DNA of 64,000 nucleotides, taken from contig CAJJPX010000002.1 of the NCBI GenBank assembly GCA_905193755.1, forward strand, positions 1 through 64,000, given 5' to 3'. Positions 41,093 to 50,138 of the stretch are shown in pieces. Source of the stretch: an uncultured Clostridium sp. (lineage in GTDB: Bacteria; Bacillota_I; Bacilli_A; RF39; UBA660). The position numbers and the translations under genes were made by a program. Within the stretch, counting starts at the first letter, position 1. The number at the start of each line of letters is the position of its first letter. Under the pieces are notes generated by a model, which had not been told where the DNA came from, did not search any database, and saw nothing but the letters and a program-made list of their open reading frames with translations.

Positions 41093-41122
41093 ACATGCAA
41101 TAAAAAAGGAGTAAAATTAATT

Positions 41123-43504
41123 ATGATAGAAATAAGTATAAATAAAATAAATAAAAATTATGGATTCAATCCAGTATTAAAAGACTTTTCAATGGAAGTT
41201 AAAAGTGGTGAGAGAATAGCTCTTATCGGAAGCAATGGGTGTGGTAAAACTACTACACTTAGACTTATTATGGGTTTAGAAACTATAGATAATGGAACTA
41301 TTAATATAAGAAAAGGCGCTAAAATAGGTTATTTAACACAAATACCACCTAAAGAAGAAGATAATGTAAAAGCTAAAGATGTGTATTTACGTGGTATTAA
41401 AGAATTACTTAATTTAGAAAAATCTATTAATTCTTATGTGGCAACTATGGACTCAAGTGAAAAATCTATTAAAACATTAGATAGATTACAAGAAGAATTT
41501 AGAATTAAAGGTGGATACCAAATAAAAGAAAAAATAAATAAGATTAAAGGTGGTTTTAAGCTATCAGATGAGTTATTAAATACAGAGTATAATAATTTAT
41601 CAGGTGGAGAGAAAACAATCGTAAATCTAGCTTCTTTAGTCTTATCTGAGCCTGATGTACTTTTATTAGATGAACCAACTAATCATTTAGATATAGATAC
41701 TTTAGAATGGTTTGAAGAATATCTAAGCAACTACAAAGGTGCTGCTTTAATAGTAAGTCACGATAGATACTTTTTAGATAGAGTGGTAAACAAAATAATA
41801 GAAATTAAAAATGGTAAAGAAGACGTATATCATGGAAACTATACATATTATTTAAAAGAATCAGAAAGAAGATTTTTAAGCGAGTTCGCTGCTTACAAAA
41901 ATCAACAAAAAGAAATAGAAGCAATTAAAGAAGCAATTAAAAGACTAAAAGAATGGGGTACTAAGAGTGATAACCCTATGTTCTTTAGAAGAGCAGCCGC
42001 TATGGAAAAAAGACTTGAAAGAATGGACATGATAGAAAAACCAAAAGAGAAGACTGAATTAAGAGTAAATCTTACTACTGAGAATAGAAGTGGTAATCAT
42101 GTTCTTACTATAGATAATTTAAATTTAAATATTGGTTCTCGTTCTTTGCTTGAAAAAGCAAGTATGAAAATATATTATCAAGATAGAGTTTGCTTAATGG
42201 GTAAGAATGGAACAGGTAAAACAACACTAATTAAAAATATTATGAATAATACACATGATAATATAAAATTAGGTACAAATATTAAAATAGGATATATACC
42301 TCAAGAGATAAGATTTGACAATGAAGACTTGACAGTTTATGAACACGTACGCTCATTCTTTGTAGGAAGTGAAAGCGAACTTAGAAGCAAACTTCATCAA
42401 TTCTATTTTGGAGAAGAAGAAATATCTAAAAAATTAAAATCTATAAGTGGAGGAGAAAAAGTAAGAATTAAATTACTAGAACTAATACTTTCTAAATCTA
42501 ATTTCTTAATTCTAGATGAACCAACAAACCATATAGATATTGACACCAAAGAAATATTAGAAGAAGCTCTACTAGACTTTGATGGAACATTACTTTTCAT
42601 ATCACACGATAGATACTTTATAAATAAAATAGCTACTAGAATAGTAAGAATTGAAAATAAAAAACTAGTTAGTTATGATGGCAACTATGACTCTATTAAG
42701 GATAAACAAGTTATTAACACTAACGAGACTATTAAACCTAAAGAAGCTATTAACATCAAAGGAAGTAATAGACTAAACGAATTCTTGAAAGATGCTAATA
42801 AGATAGAAGAAATAACAATTGGTTGTTCAGGCAAGAAAGTATATAAAATTAGAAAGAAAAGTAAAGTATTCTTTCTTAAAGTCGCAGATCATTTATCTAA
42901 AGAATCTATTAGCTTAGATTATTTAAAAGATAAAATAACTGTACCAGAAAAAGTATTCTATGAAAAATACAATGGTAAAAGCTATATGCTTACTAAATCA
43001 TTAAAAGGTAATATGCTTTGTGATGATTACTATGAAGAACATCCTTTAGAAGGAATTAAAATCATTATCGAAGCCTTTAACGCTCTTTATAATATAGATT
43101 ATAGTGACTGCATAATAGACGAAACAATAGATACTAAAATTAAAAGAATAGAAGAAAGATTTAATAGTATTAAAAATGAAGATATTAAACCTGAAATACT
43201 ACAAAGATTCATAACAAAAGAAAATATTCTAAAATATTTAAAAGGCAATAAACCAAAACAAATAATAGGATTTACTCACGGAGATATGTCACTACCTAAT
43301 ATATTTGCTGACAATGGACACTTTAGTGGACTACTTGACACAGAAGATGCTGGAATAGGTGACATATACTTTGACTTAGTAATCTGTGAAATATCTATCG
43401 AAAGAAACTATGGAAAAGAATACATAGATAAATTCTATGAAGAACTTGGTATTGAAAAAGATGAATTCAAAAGTAACTATTATAGAATCCTAATGAGTAT
43501 GTAG
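41123..43504 (+). CDS. ABC-F ATPase fused to an aminoglycoside-phosphotransferase-like kinase
   Basis: 793 residues. Residues 1-520 are an ABC-F protein with two ATPase domains: Walker A GSNGCGKTT (36-44) and GKNGTGKTT, signatures LSGGEK and ISGGEK, Walker B LLLDEPTNHLD and LILDEPTNHID, and a linker with RRAAAMEKRLERM. No membrane segments. Residues 545-793 resemble APH(3') kinases: IGCSGKKVYKIRK, FFLKVAD (Lys), HGDMSLPNIF (His719, Asp721, Asn726) and DTEDAG (Asp739). ABC-F proteins dislodge drugs from ribosomes and APH enzymes phosphorylate aminoglycosides, so this may be a two-in-one resistance protein. ATG at 41123 follows AAAAAGGAG. Confidence 0.87.
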   Translation: MIEISINKINKNYGFNPVLKDFSMEVKSGERIALIGSNGCGKTTTLRLIMGLETIDNGTINIRKGAKIGYLTQIPPKEEDNVKAKDVYLRGIKELLNLEKSINSYVATMDSSEKSIKTLDRLQEEFRIKGGYQIKEKINKIKGGFKLSDELLNTEYNNLSGGEKTIVNLASLVLSEPDVLLLDEPTNHLDIDTLEWFEEYLSNYKGAALIVSHDRYFLDRVVNKIIEIKNGKEDVYHGNYTYYLKESERRFLSEFAAYKNQQKEIEAIKEAIKRLKEWGTKSDNPMFFRRAAAMEKRLERMDMIEKPKEKTELRVNLTTENRSGNHVLTIDNLNLNIGSRSLLEKASMKIYYQDRVCLMGKNGTGKTTLIKNIMNNTHDNIKLGTNIKIGYIPQEIRFDNEDLTVYEHVRSFFVGSESELRSKLHQFYFGEEEISKKLKSISGGEKVRIKLLELILSKSNFLILDEPTNHIDIDTKEILEEALLDFDGTLLFISHDRYFINKIATRIVRIENKKLVSYDGNYDSIKDKQVINTNETIKPKEAINIKGSNRLNEFLKDANKIEEITIGCSGKKVYKIRKKSKVFFLKVADHLSKESISLDYLKDKITVPEKVFYEKYNGKSYMLTKSLKGNMLCDDYYEEHPLEGIKIIIEAFNALYNIDYSDCIIDETIDTKIKRIEERFNSIKNEDIKPEILQRFITKENILKYLKGNKPKQIIGFTHGDMSLPNIFADNGHFSGLLDTEDAGIGDIYFDLVICEISIERNYGKEYIDKFYEELGIEKDEFKSNYYRILMSM

Positions 43505-43507
43505 CAT

Positions 43508-43545
43508 AAAAAAAGAAGTTATTAACTAAATAACTTCTTTTCTTT
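43508..43545 (+). terminator. Bidirectional terminator
   Basis: AAGAAGTTATT-AACTA-AATAACTTCTT with A and T tracts on both sides, between convergent genes. Confidence 0.8.
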
Positions 43546-44766
43546 TAACCATTTTTTACCATCTACTATTCTAGCAACCATCATACTTGATGCTGTATCA
43601 CCTACAACATTTAACATAGTAGCAGGTGGGTCTATTATAGTTGCTATTATTGTTAATATAGGAAGTGCTGTTACTGGGAAACCTAACATAGTTATAATTA
43701 ACATTTCTGATATTGTTCCACCACCAATAGGTACAGCAGTAACAAGCAATGTAGCTATTAATGCAACTCCTAAAACTTTAAGAGTACTTACATCTGAATT
43801 AAATAGATATACTAAGAACATAATCTTAAATACACTACCTATTATAGAACCATCTTTATGGAAACTTGTTCCAAGTGGTATAGTAGTATCAGCTATATCT
43901 TCAGGTACACCAATATTCTTAGCACAAGTAGTATTTACTGGTATTGATGCAGCACTACTACAAGTAGCAAGACTAGTTAATGTAGTAGGTAATATATTCT
44001 TCCAATAACTAATAAATCCTTTTTTACCACCAGCAAGAAATGCATATAATGAATAAACTGTAAAATAGAATAGAACAGTAACAACTGTATAAATTATAAA
44101 TGTTTTACCATATCCTATAGCAATCTCACCACCAAAAGTTCCAACTAAAGCAGCAAAATAACATCCAAGACCTATAGGCGCATAGTACATAATGAGCTTA
44201 ATAAATGATTGTACAACTTCATTAGCACTCTCTAAAACGTCTAAGAATTTTTCTCCTTTACCTTTACTCATATTAATACTAATTCCCATAAGAATTGAGA
44301 ATATAATTAAAGCAATCATATTATCTCTAGTAAGTAATTTACTAAAATCATTAACACTAACTGCTTCAACAGTTCTTTCTAGGAAATTAACATCTTCCTT
44401 AGTTGCTTCTTCAGCACCATTTAATACTTCCTTAATAGCAGCTTCATCTTTAACATCAACTAATCTAAATGCTTTAGTAGATACTATACCAACAAATACA
44501 CTAACTATAGAAGTAAATGCAAATACAAGTATTATAGTAGTAAGTATCTTACCAATTCTCTTAGGTTGTTTCATTTTACCAATAGATGTACTAATTGTTA
44601 AAAATATAAGTGGTACTATAATAACAAGTAACATGTTTAAGAATAAATCACCAAATGGACTTAATACAGTAGCTTTCTCACCAAATATTAATCCTACTAT
44701 AGTACCAATAATAATTGATCCTAAAAGTATTAATGTTGACTTATAATTTTTTAAAAACTTCTTCAT
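43522..44766 (-). CDS. Dicarboxylate/amino-acid:cation symporter (DAACS/SDF)
   Basis: 414 residues, about eight membrane segments plus two re-entrant loops. TLTSLATCSSAASIPVNTTCA is the serine-rich hairpin 1 region, and PIGGGTISEMLIITMLG with DPPATMLNVVGDTASSMMVAR is the conserved C-terminal substrate/cation site (NxxGD variant). Takes up glutamate, aspartate, serine or C4-dicarboxylates with Na+ or H+. ATG at 44766 follows GGAGG. Confidence 0.9.
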   Translation of the reverse strand: MKKFLKNYKSTLILLGSIIIGTIVGLIFGEKATVLSPFGDLFLNMLLVIIVPLIFLTISTSIGKMKQPKRIGKILTTIILVFAFTSIVSVFVGIVSTKAFRLVDVKDEAAIKEVLNGAEEATKEDVNFLERTVEAVSVNDFSKLLTRDNMIALIIFSILMGISINMSKGKGEKFLDVLESANEVVQSFIKLIMYYAPIGLGCYFAALVGTFGGEIAIGYGKTFIIYTVVTVLFYFTVYSLYAFLAGGKKGFISYWKNILPTTLTSLATCSSAASIPVNTTCAKNIGVPEDIADTTIPLGTSFHKDGSIIGSVFKIMFLVYLFNSDVSTLKVLGVALIATLLVTAVPIGGGTISEMLIITMLGFPVTALPILTIIATIIDPPATMLNVVGDTASSMMVARIVDGKKWLKEKKLFS

Positions 44767-44840
44767 AAGTTTCAACCTCCATATTAATTATATAATTTTA
44801 AGTGTATAAAGTATACCTTTTATATTCCACAACAATTCCA

Positions 44841-44867
44841 CAAAAAAAGAAGAACTAATCTTCTTTC
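44841..44867 (-). terminator. Terminator of the acyl-CoA synthetase gene
   Basis: AAAGAAGA-TTAGT-TCTTCTTT then T tract on the minus strand. Confidence 0.7.
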
Positions 44868-46597
44868 TTCTTCTCTAAATCTCTATAAGCTACTTTACCA
44901 ACTGCTGTTTTAGGAAGTGTATCTCTAAATTCATATTCAGTTGGTACTGCATACTTAGCTATATTCTTATAACAATATCTTCTTATTTCTTCACGTATTT
45001 CCATAGTGTTTTCTACACCTTTTTTAAGTACTATTACTGCTTTAGGAGTTTGACTTTTTATCTTATGAGGAATTCCTACTACTGTACAAGCATCTACATA
45101 TTTACATTTGTTAATTATTTCTTCAAGTTCAACTGGATATACATTATATCCATTAGTAATTATCATTCTTTTAAGTCTAGAAGTATAGAAGATAAATCCA
45201 TCTTTATCCATATATCCAAGATCTCCAGTATGTAGCCAAGTTTTACCATCACTATGAACTACCAAAGTCTTTTTAGTTTCTTCATCTTCATTTATATATC
45301 CCATCATTAATGTTGGACCTGTTACACATAATTCACCAACATCTCCAAGCGATTTTTCAACATCACTATTTGGTTCAAATACTTTAACAATCATATCTGG
45401 ATTTGGAATACCTAAGGTACCACTATGACTATTTACATACTTTTCATCAACTTCAGATGTGCAACAACAAAATCCACATGCTTCAGAAAGTCCATATCCA
45501 ACTTTAACAACAGCATTACTTCCATGGTCTCTTAAATAATCTTCAAATTCTTTTTTTAATTGAGGTGATAAATAGTCTCCACCAACAACTACAACTTTAA
45601 TATCTTTAAATGCATTAATACCAGGGTCAGCTCCATTAACAGACATCTTTAATAATGATGGAACTGCCGGATACACATTAGGTTTATATTTCTTTAATTC
45701 TTTATTAATCTTTTTAGTATTTAATTGTGGAACTATTATACATTTCATACCAGAAACTAAGCAAGTATGAGTACAAAGTGCTAAACCAAATACATGGAAT
45801 ATTGGTAATGCAGATAATACTGAATGTCCTGGACTAATATATTTACATACATTAGATGTTTGTAATGCCATAGCATTAAAGTTAGCATTAGAAATAATTA
45901 TTCCTTTAGGTTTACCAGTAGTACCACCACTATATATTATAGCAGCAGGACTCTTAGGATCTCTCTTAACATAAGTATATGTTTCAGTTCCATAATTTAA
46001 AAACTCATGCCAAGTAAGCATACCTTCTTCAAGTCTCATATTTAAAGATGACTTAATATTATATAGAGTCTTAAGTATTCTTCCTAAACTTTCACTAGTA
46101 GGTACCATAATGAAATGTTTAACTTTAATATGTCTTGCTTTAGGCATAGCTACGTCAGAACAAAATATAATAGAACTATTAGTTTCATTTAAAGCTCTTT
46201 CTATATCTTGAGTAGAAGATAAAGGATGTATTATATTACATATAGCTCCAATCTTATTAACTGCATAAATTAATGCAAAACTCTCAGGAGTATTAGGCAT
46301 ACATATCGTAACACATTCATTCTCTACAATATTAAATTCCTTTAAAGCAGATGCAACCTTATCAATCTTTTTCATAAAAGACTTAAATGTAACTTCACTA
46401 CCATAATAAGAATAAGCAATTCTTTTTTCATTCTTAGATGCAGTATCACTTAAATAGTCATACATTGTACCATTAAAATAATTCAAACTCTCAGGTACAT
46501 CACGATAATATTTAAGCCAAGGTTTCTCCTTATTTTCAGGTTTTTCATTCTTGATGAACTTAATTAATTTATTTATATAATCATTAACTTTTCCCAT
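44855..46597 (-). CDS. AMP-dependent (long-chain) acyl-CoA synthetase
   Basis: 580 residues of the ANL superfamily. IIYSGGTTGKPKGIIISNAN is the P-loop motif, YGLSEACG motif A5, WLHTGDLGYMDKDGFIFYTSR A7/A8 and PKTAVGKVAYRDLE the A10 lysine. It activates a fatty or other carboxylic acid to the CoA thioester. The divergent TetR gene and a palindromic operator between them suggest induction by an acyl-CoA or fatty acid. Confidence 0.92.
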   Translation of the reverse strand: MGKVNDYINKLIKFIKNEKPENKEKPWLKYYRDVPESLNYFNGTMYDYLSDTASKNEKRIAYSYYGSEVTFKSFMKKIDKVASALKEFNIVENECVTICMPNTPESFALIYAVNKIGAICNIIHPLSSTQDIERALNETNSSIIFCSDVAMPKARHIKVKHFIMVPTSESLGRILKTLYNIKSSLNMRLEEGMLTWHEFLNYGTETYTYVKRDPKSPAAIIYSGGTTGKPKGIIISNANFNAMALQTSNVCKYISPGHSVLSALPIFHVFGLALCTHTCLVSGMKCIIVPQLNTKKINKELKKYKPNVYPAVPSLLKMSVNGADPGINAFKDIKVVVVGGDYLSPQLKKEFEDYLRDHGSNAVVKVGYGLSEACGFCCCTSEVDEKYVNSHSGTLGIPNPDMIVKVFEPNSDVEKSLGDVGELCVTGPTLMMGYINEDEETKKTLVVHSDGKTWLHTGDLGYMDKDGFIFYTSRLKRMIITNGYNVYPVELEEIINKCKYVDACTVVGIPHKIKSQTPKAVIVLKKGVENTMEIREEIRRYCYKNIAKYAVPTEYEFRDTLPKTAVGKVAYRDLEKKKED

Positions 46598-46624
46598 AAT
46601 TGATTCCTTTCATATTAATCATAT

Positions 46625-46646
46625 ATATGTTACAATTGTAACATAT
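46625..46646 (+). promoter_or_regulatory. 22-bp perfect palindrome between acyl-CoA synthetase and tetR
   Basis: ATATGTTACAATTGTAACAT plus AT is fully self-complementary. A half-site ATGTTACAA recurs at 46679. A TetR dimer is the expected ligand, acting on both divergent genes. Confidence 0.75.
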
Positions 46647-46701
46647 TAAATGAAGAAAAACCATAAGTTTATTCTAAATGTTACAAAAGAGGTGTTTTTG
46701 T

Positions 46702-47223
46702 TTGAATAATAAATTTATAAAAGAATGTATATTAAAATCATTAGTAACTCTTATGAAAGAAAAAGAGTTTAAAGATATAACTATTACTGAAATAACTAAA
46801 AAAGCAGGAGTATCTAGAATGACTTATTATAGAAATTATAACTTTAAAGAAGATATTCTAAATGACTATATGACTACTTTAATAGAAGAATATAAAAGTA
46901 AGCGTGAAGAAAACAAAGATAATCCATATCTTCTTATATTAAATGCATTTGAATTCTTTAAGAATAATAAAGACTTTGTTCTTGCTTTAGAAAAATCTAA
47001 CTTATCAAACGTAATACAAAATAAAATAAATGATTATATGGTAGTATTCTATCCTGAAACTAAAACTAATATTGAATATAAATATAATCTTTATATATTA
47101 AGTGGAGCTCTTTATAATACTTGTAAAATATGGCTACTTAATGGTCTTAAAGAAGATTCAACCTTACTTGCTAAAATATTTGTAGATAGACTTTTTAATA
47201 ATTCAAATAAATATATAAATTAG
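46702..47223 (+). CDS. TetR-family regulator divergent from the acyl-CoA synthetase
   Basis: 173 residues. HTH: FKDITITEITKKAGVSRMTY then YRNYNFKEDIL; the C-terminal part matches TetR_C_8-like ligand domains (DhaS group). TTG at 46702 is chosen because AGAGGTG lies 8 bases before; an upstream ATG in frame has no ribosome binding site and lies inside the operator half-site. Probably represses itself and the divergent synthetase. Its stop overlaps that of the convergent gene. Confidence 0.82.
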   Translation: MNNKFIKECILKSLVTLMKEKEFKDITITEITKKAGVSRMTYYRNYNFKEDILNDYMTTLIEEYKSKREENKDNPYLLILNAFEFFKNNKDFVLALEKSNLSNVIQNKINDYMVVFYPETKTNIEYKYNLYILSGALYNTCKIWLLNGLKEDSTLLAKIFVDRLFNNSNKYIN

Positions 47224-47738
47224 CGTCTAAAGTTTCTATCAGTAGCAAAGTCTTTTGCTACGGAATAAGATGGACTAAAATTAGGATTGTATCTATTTTC
47301 CTCATCGTATTTTAATCCTTTTTTAGCATATGCTTCTTCCATTATAAGCATAAGCGAAGTATCATATATCATACCTTTAAAACTAATCCAAGTATGTCTA
47401 CCATCAGGAGAATTCTTACTTCCCTTAATTAAAGGCAAAGTACCACCACATATTTGAGGATAGGAAAAACAATAACTTAAATATCTAGAAAACTTAGTAC
47501 AATTTCCAACATTAAATCCTTCACCAAAAGCTTCTTCAAAATTAATTGAATCTCTTACATTTAAAGATGCCATTTTATTCCATAACTCATCATCATAACC
47601 AATAACTTTCCCAGAAAGAACACCATTTCTTATAAATTCAGCAAACTCAGGATCATTATCATAATAATATTTAAGCATACTAAAACATTTATAACTCTTT
47701 CTTTTCTCATCAATAAGTGAACTAAGTATTTTATCCAT
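47220..47738 (-). CDS. Possible papain/transglutaminase-fold protein
   Basis: 172 residues. A Cys-His-Asp order is visible: NVGNCTKFSRYLSYCF, GRHTWISFKG and MIYDTSLML, as in transglutaminase-like and other papain-fold enzymes. This is a weak motif match. No signal peptide. ATG at 47738 is preceded by GGTGATG. Could be an intracellular peptidase, amidase or inactive relative. Confidence 0.5.
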   Translation of the reverse strand: MDKILSSLIDEKRKSYKCFSMLKYYYDNDPEFAEFIRNGVLSGKVIGYDDELWNKMASLNVRDSINFEEAFGEGFNVGNCTKFSRYLSYCFSYPQICGGTLPLIKGSKNSPDGRHTWISFKGMIYDTSLMLIMEEAYAKKGLKYDEENRYNPNFSPSYSVAKDFATDRNFRR

Positions 47739-47846
47739 AACATCACCAACTAAATCATAACATATAAAAATATTAAAACAATATAACTTACTAAAACTTG
47801 ACATAAAATACTGAGAATAAACTAATAATTATGTTATAATCTATTT

Positions 47847-49118
47847 ATGAAAAGAAATTATATAAAAATGAATGATAATGATAATTATTTATCACTAGGT
47901 AATGTTATTAATACTATAAAGAAAGTATCTAATAATAAGAATGCTATGCAGACTGAACTATTCTGTACTATTTTTAATGTTAATAATGTAAATGCTACTA
48001 CTATAAATAATTATTGTATAGGCTATAGAGCAATCGGACTTGAATATAAGAAAATATTTATAGATTTAAAGAGAAAGTTTGATCAAGATAAAGAAATATA
48101 TATTGATATCATCTTAGGTATTCTATCTATAATGGATGATGTTATCTACATCAAAAATGGCAGTTCTTTAGAACTCATAAATACTAATAAAAAGTTAAAT
48201 GAAGTAATAAAAGAATTACTAGTAATAGCTCATAATGATGACCACATAGAAAAAGAAACAATAAATAATATAAAGAAACTAAATAACTATGAAGCATTCG
48301 TAGAACTATTAAACTATAGTATTCTTGAAAATAATCAACCAGTATATACACAATCTATTAACATTAAAATAAATAGAGAAGAATTAAATGAGTATTTAAA
48401 GATTAAACTTTATTATGGAGAAAGCTATATAAATTCATTGATAGAACTATCTAGAAAAGATAATATGTATGCTTGTGCTGAACTTGGTTCATTAGAATTT
48501 GATGGCTACATAAGTGGTAAACCTAATTATAAGAAATGTTATGATTATTATTATAAAGCTGCTTTAAAAGATCATCCTAAAGGTTGCTGGATGGTAGCTA
48601 ACTTAATGTTAACTGGAAGAGCAAAGCTAGAATTTGATACTATGTGGAAATACTTAAATAAGTCAATAGAACTAGGTAGCTTTGCTGGATATAACACATT
48701 AGGCCTTTGTTACTTAAGAGGTATTAACAAACAAAATAAAAAAGATTTAAATGAAGCTAGAAAGAATTTTCAAATTTCAGCAGAACACGGATACGTATTC
48801 GCATTCAACAACTTAGGTAAAACATACGAAGAAGAAGGAAACATAGAAGAAGCAATAAAATATTATAAAGTTAGTGCTGATATGAATGAATGCTGGGCTC
48901 TTAATAAAGTAGGAGAGTACTATAGAAAAAAAGGAGACTTAAAAACAGCATACATCTACTACCTAAAAGCAACAGAATCTCCAATAACAGAAAGAATAAA
49001 ATATCCATTCTATAATCTAGCAAAGTATTATTATGAAAATGGATGCGAAGAAGCAAATATTAAAAAAGATACATCAAAAGCAAAAGAATTATATGACATT
49101 TACGAATCTTTAAAATAA
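47847..49118 (+). CDS. Sel1/TPR-repeat protein, leaderless
   Basis: 423 residues. The first 200 residues are helical without known motif; residues 205-400 hold five or six Sel1-like repeats (ELGSLEFDGY...KCYDYYYKAALKDHPKG, NTLGLCYLRG..., NLGKTYEEEGNIEEAIKYYK). A protein-interaction scaffold is the expected role. TATAAT ends six bases before the ATG and no ribosome binding site is present, so the mRNA is probably leaderless. Confidence 0.78.
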   Translation: MKRNYIKMNDNDNYLSLGNVINTIKKVSNNKNAMQTELFCTIFNVNNVNATTINNYCIGYRAIGLEYKKIFIDLKRKFDQDKEIYIDIILGILSIMDDVIYIKNGSSLELINTNKKLNEVIKELLVIAHNDDHIEKETINNIKKLNNYEAFVELLNYSILENNQPVYTQSINIKINREELNEYLKIKLYYGESYINSLIELSRKDNMYACAELGSLEFDGYISGKPNYKKCYDYYYKAALKDHPKGCWMVANLMLTGRAKLEFDTMWKYLNKSIELGSFAGYNTLGLCYLRGINKQNKKDLNEARKNFQISAEHGYVFAFNNLGKTYEEEGNIEEAIKYYKVSADMNECWALNKVGEYYRKKGDLKTAYIYYLKATESPITERIKYPFYNLAKYYYENGCEEANIKKDTSKAKELYDIYESLK

Positions 49119-49173
49119 TAAAAAGTAAATAAATATCATATTTAATCAAAGACGATTTCCTATAAAACTAATT

Positions 49174-49196
49174 AGAGGTTTATACCTCTTTTTTTT
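49174..49196 (+). terminator. Terminator after the Sel1 gene
   Basis: AGAGGT-TTAT-ACCTCT followed by seven T. Confidence 0.8.
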
Positions 49197-49247
49197 GACT
49201 TTCGAATTATAATGATGTATAATATGCCCCGTTAAAGGGGAATGGTT

Positions 49248-50075
49248 ATGGATAATGAATTTTTATTAATACTAAATTCTGAAATTATAACAGATGATTA
49301 TAGTGATGAGTTTATTAATGCTATACTAAAATTTATAAAAGAATATTGTTTTGCTGAATCAGTAATACTACTAGACTTAGAATCTAAAAGAAAAGAAGAC
49401 TTTAAAACAGAAACTAAACTATTTGAATATAAAGATGGAGACTTAATAGTAAACATAAATGGCTTTGATAAAAAACTAATAATAAGAGGTAAAAAAAGAG
49501 AACTTCAAAATGATAAGTTCTTTAGAGCAAGTCTTTCTATAATACTTGGTAATATGTTTAAAAATAAAAAAATAATTGAAGAACTTAAAAGAGAAAAATA
49601 CTTAGACAGTACTCTTAAAGTATACAATAGAAGAGCATACGATGAACTATTATATGGCTCTAAAAAGAAATATCATAATGCTGGAGTACTCTTCGTAGAT
49701 GCGAATGGTCTTGGTATCTTAAATAATATGTATGGATACCAAAAAGGAGATGAACTATTAAAAGTAGTATCCTCATCACTAAAAAATAATTTTAGACAAT
49801 CTGATATATATAGAATAGGTGGAGATGAATTTGTAGTAATATGTCCATCTATAGATGAAGAACTATTTAAAAAGAAATCTCTTCAAAGTAAGAGTTCAAT
49901 AGAACAAACTGAATTCACTGCATCATTTGGTATGGTATACAAGAAAGAAACTGATGATTTAGAAAGTACGGTTGAAGAAGCAAGTTTCCTTATGAAAAGA
50001 AATAAAGAATCATTTAGAGAATCACATCCTGAAATATATTTAGACAAATACAAAGTAAAACAAATCATAAAATAA
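49248..50075 (+). CDS. Diguanylate cyclase (GGDEF)
   Basis: 275 residues, no membrane segment. The N-terminal 110 residues may be a small GAF-like sensor. The GGDEF domain spans 120-265 with RIGGDEFVVI as the active site and DANGLGILNNMYGYQKGDELL matching the conserved N-terminal half; the classical inhibitory RxxD is not evident. It should make c-di-GMP. AAGGGG precedes the ATG at 49248; an in-frame ATG lies six bases before. Confidence 0.85.
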   Translation: MDNEFLLILNSEIITDDYSDEFINAILKFIKEYCFAESVILLDLESKRKEDFKTETKLFEYKDGDLIVNINGFDKKLIIRGKKRELQNDKFFRASLSIILGNMFKNKKIIEELKREKYLDSTLKVYNRRAYDELLYGSKKKYHNAGVLFVDANGLGILNNMYGYQKGDELLKVVSSSLKNNFRQSDIYRIGGDEFVVICPSIDEELFKKKSLQSKSSIEQTEFTASFGMVYKKETDDLESTVEEASFLMKRNKESFRESHPEIYLDKYKVKQIIK

Positions 50076-50138
50076 AACATTTTATGGTTTTTTTATTTCT
50101 AATATAGTATAATCTATATAGAATAAAGAGGTGTTTAT

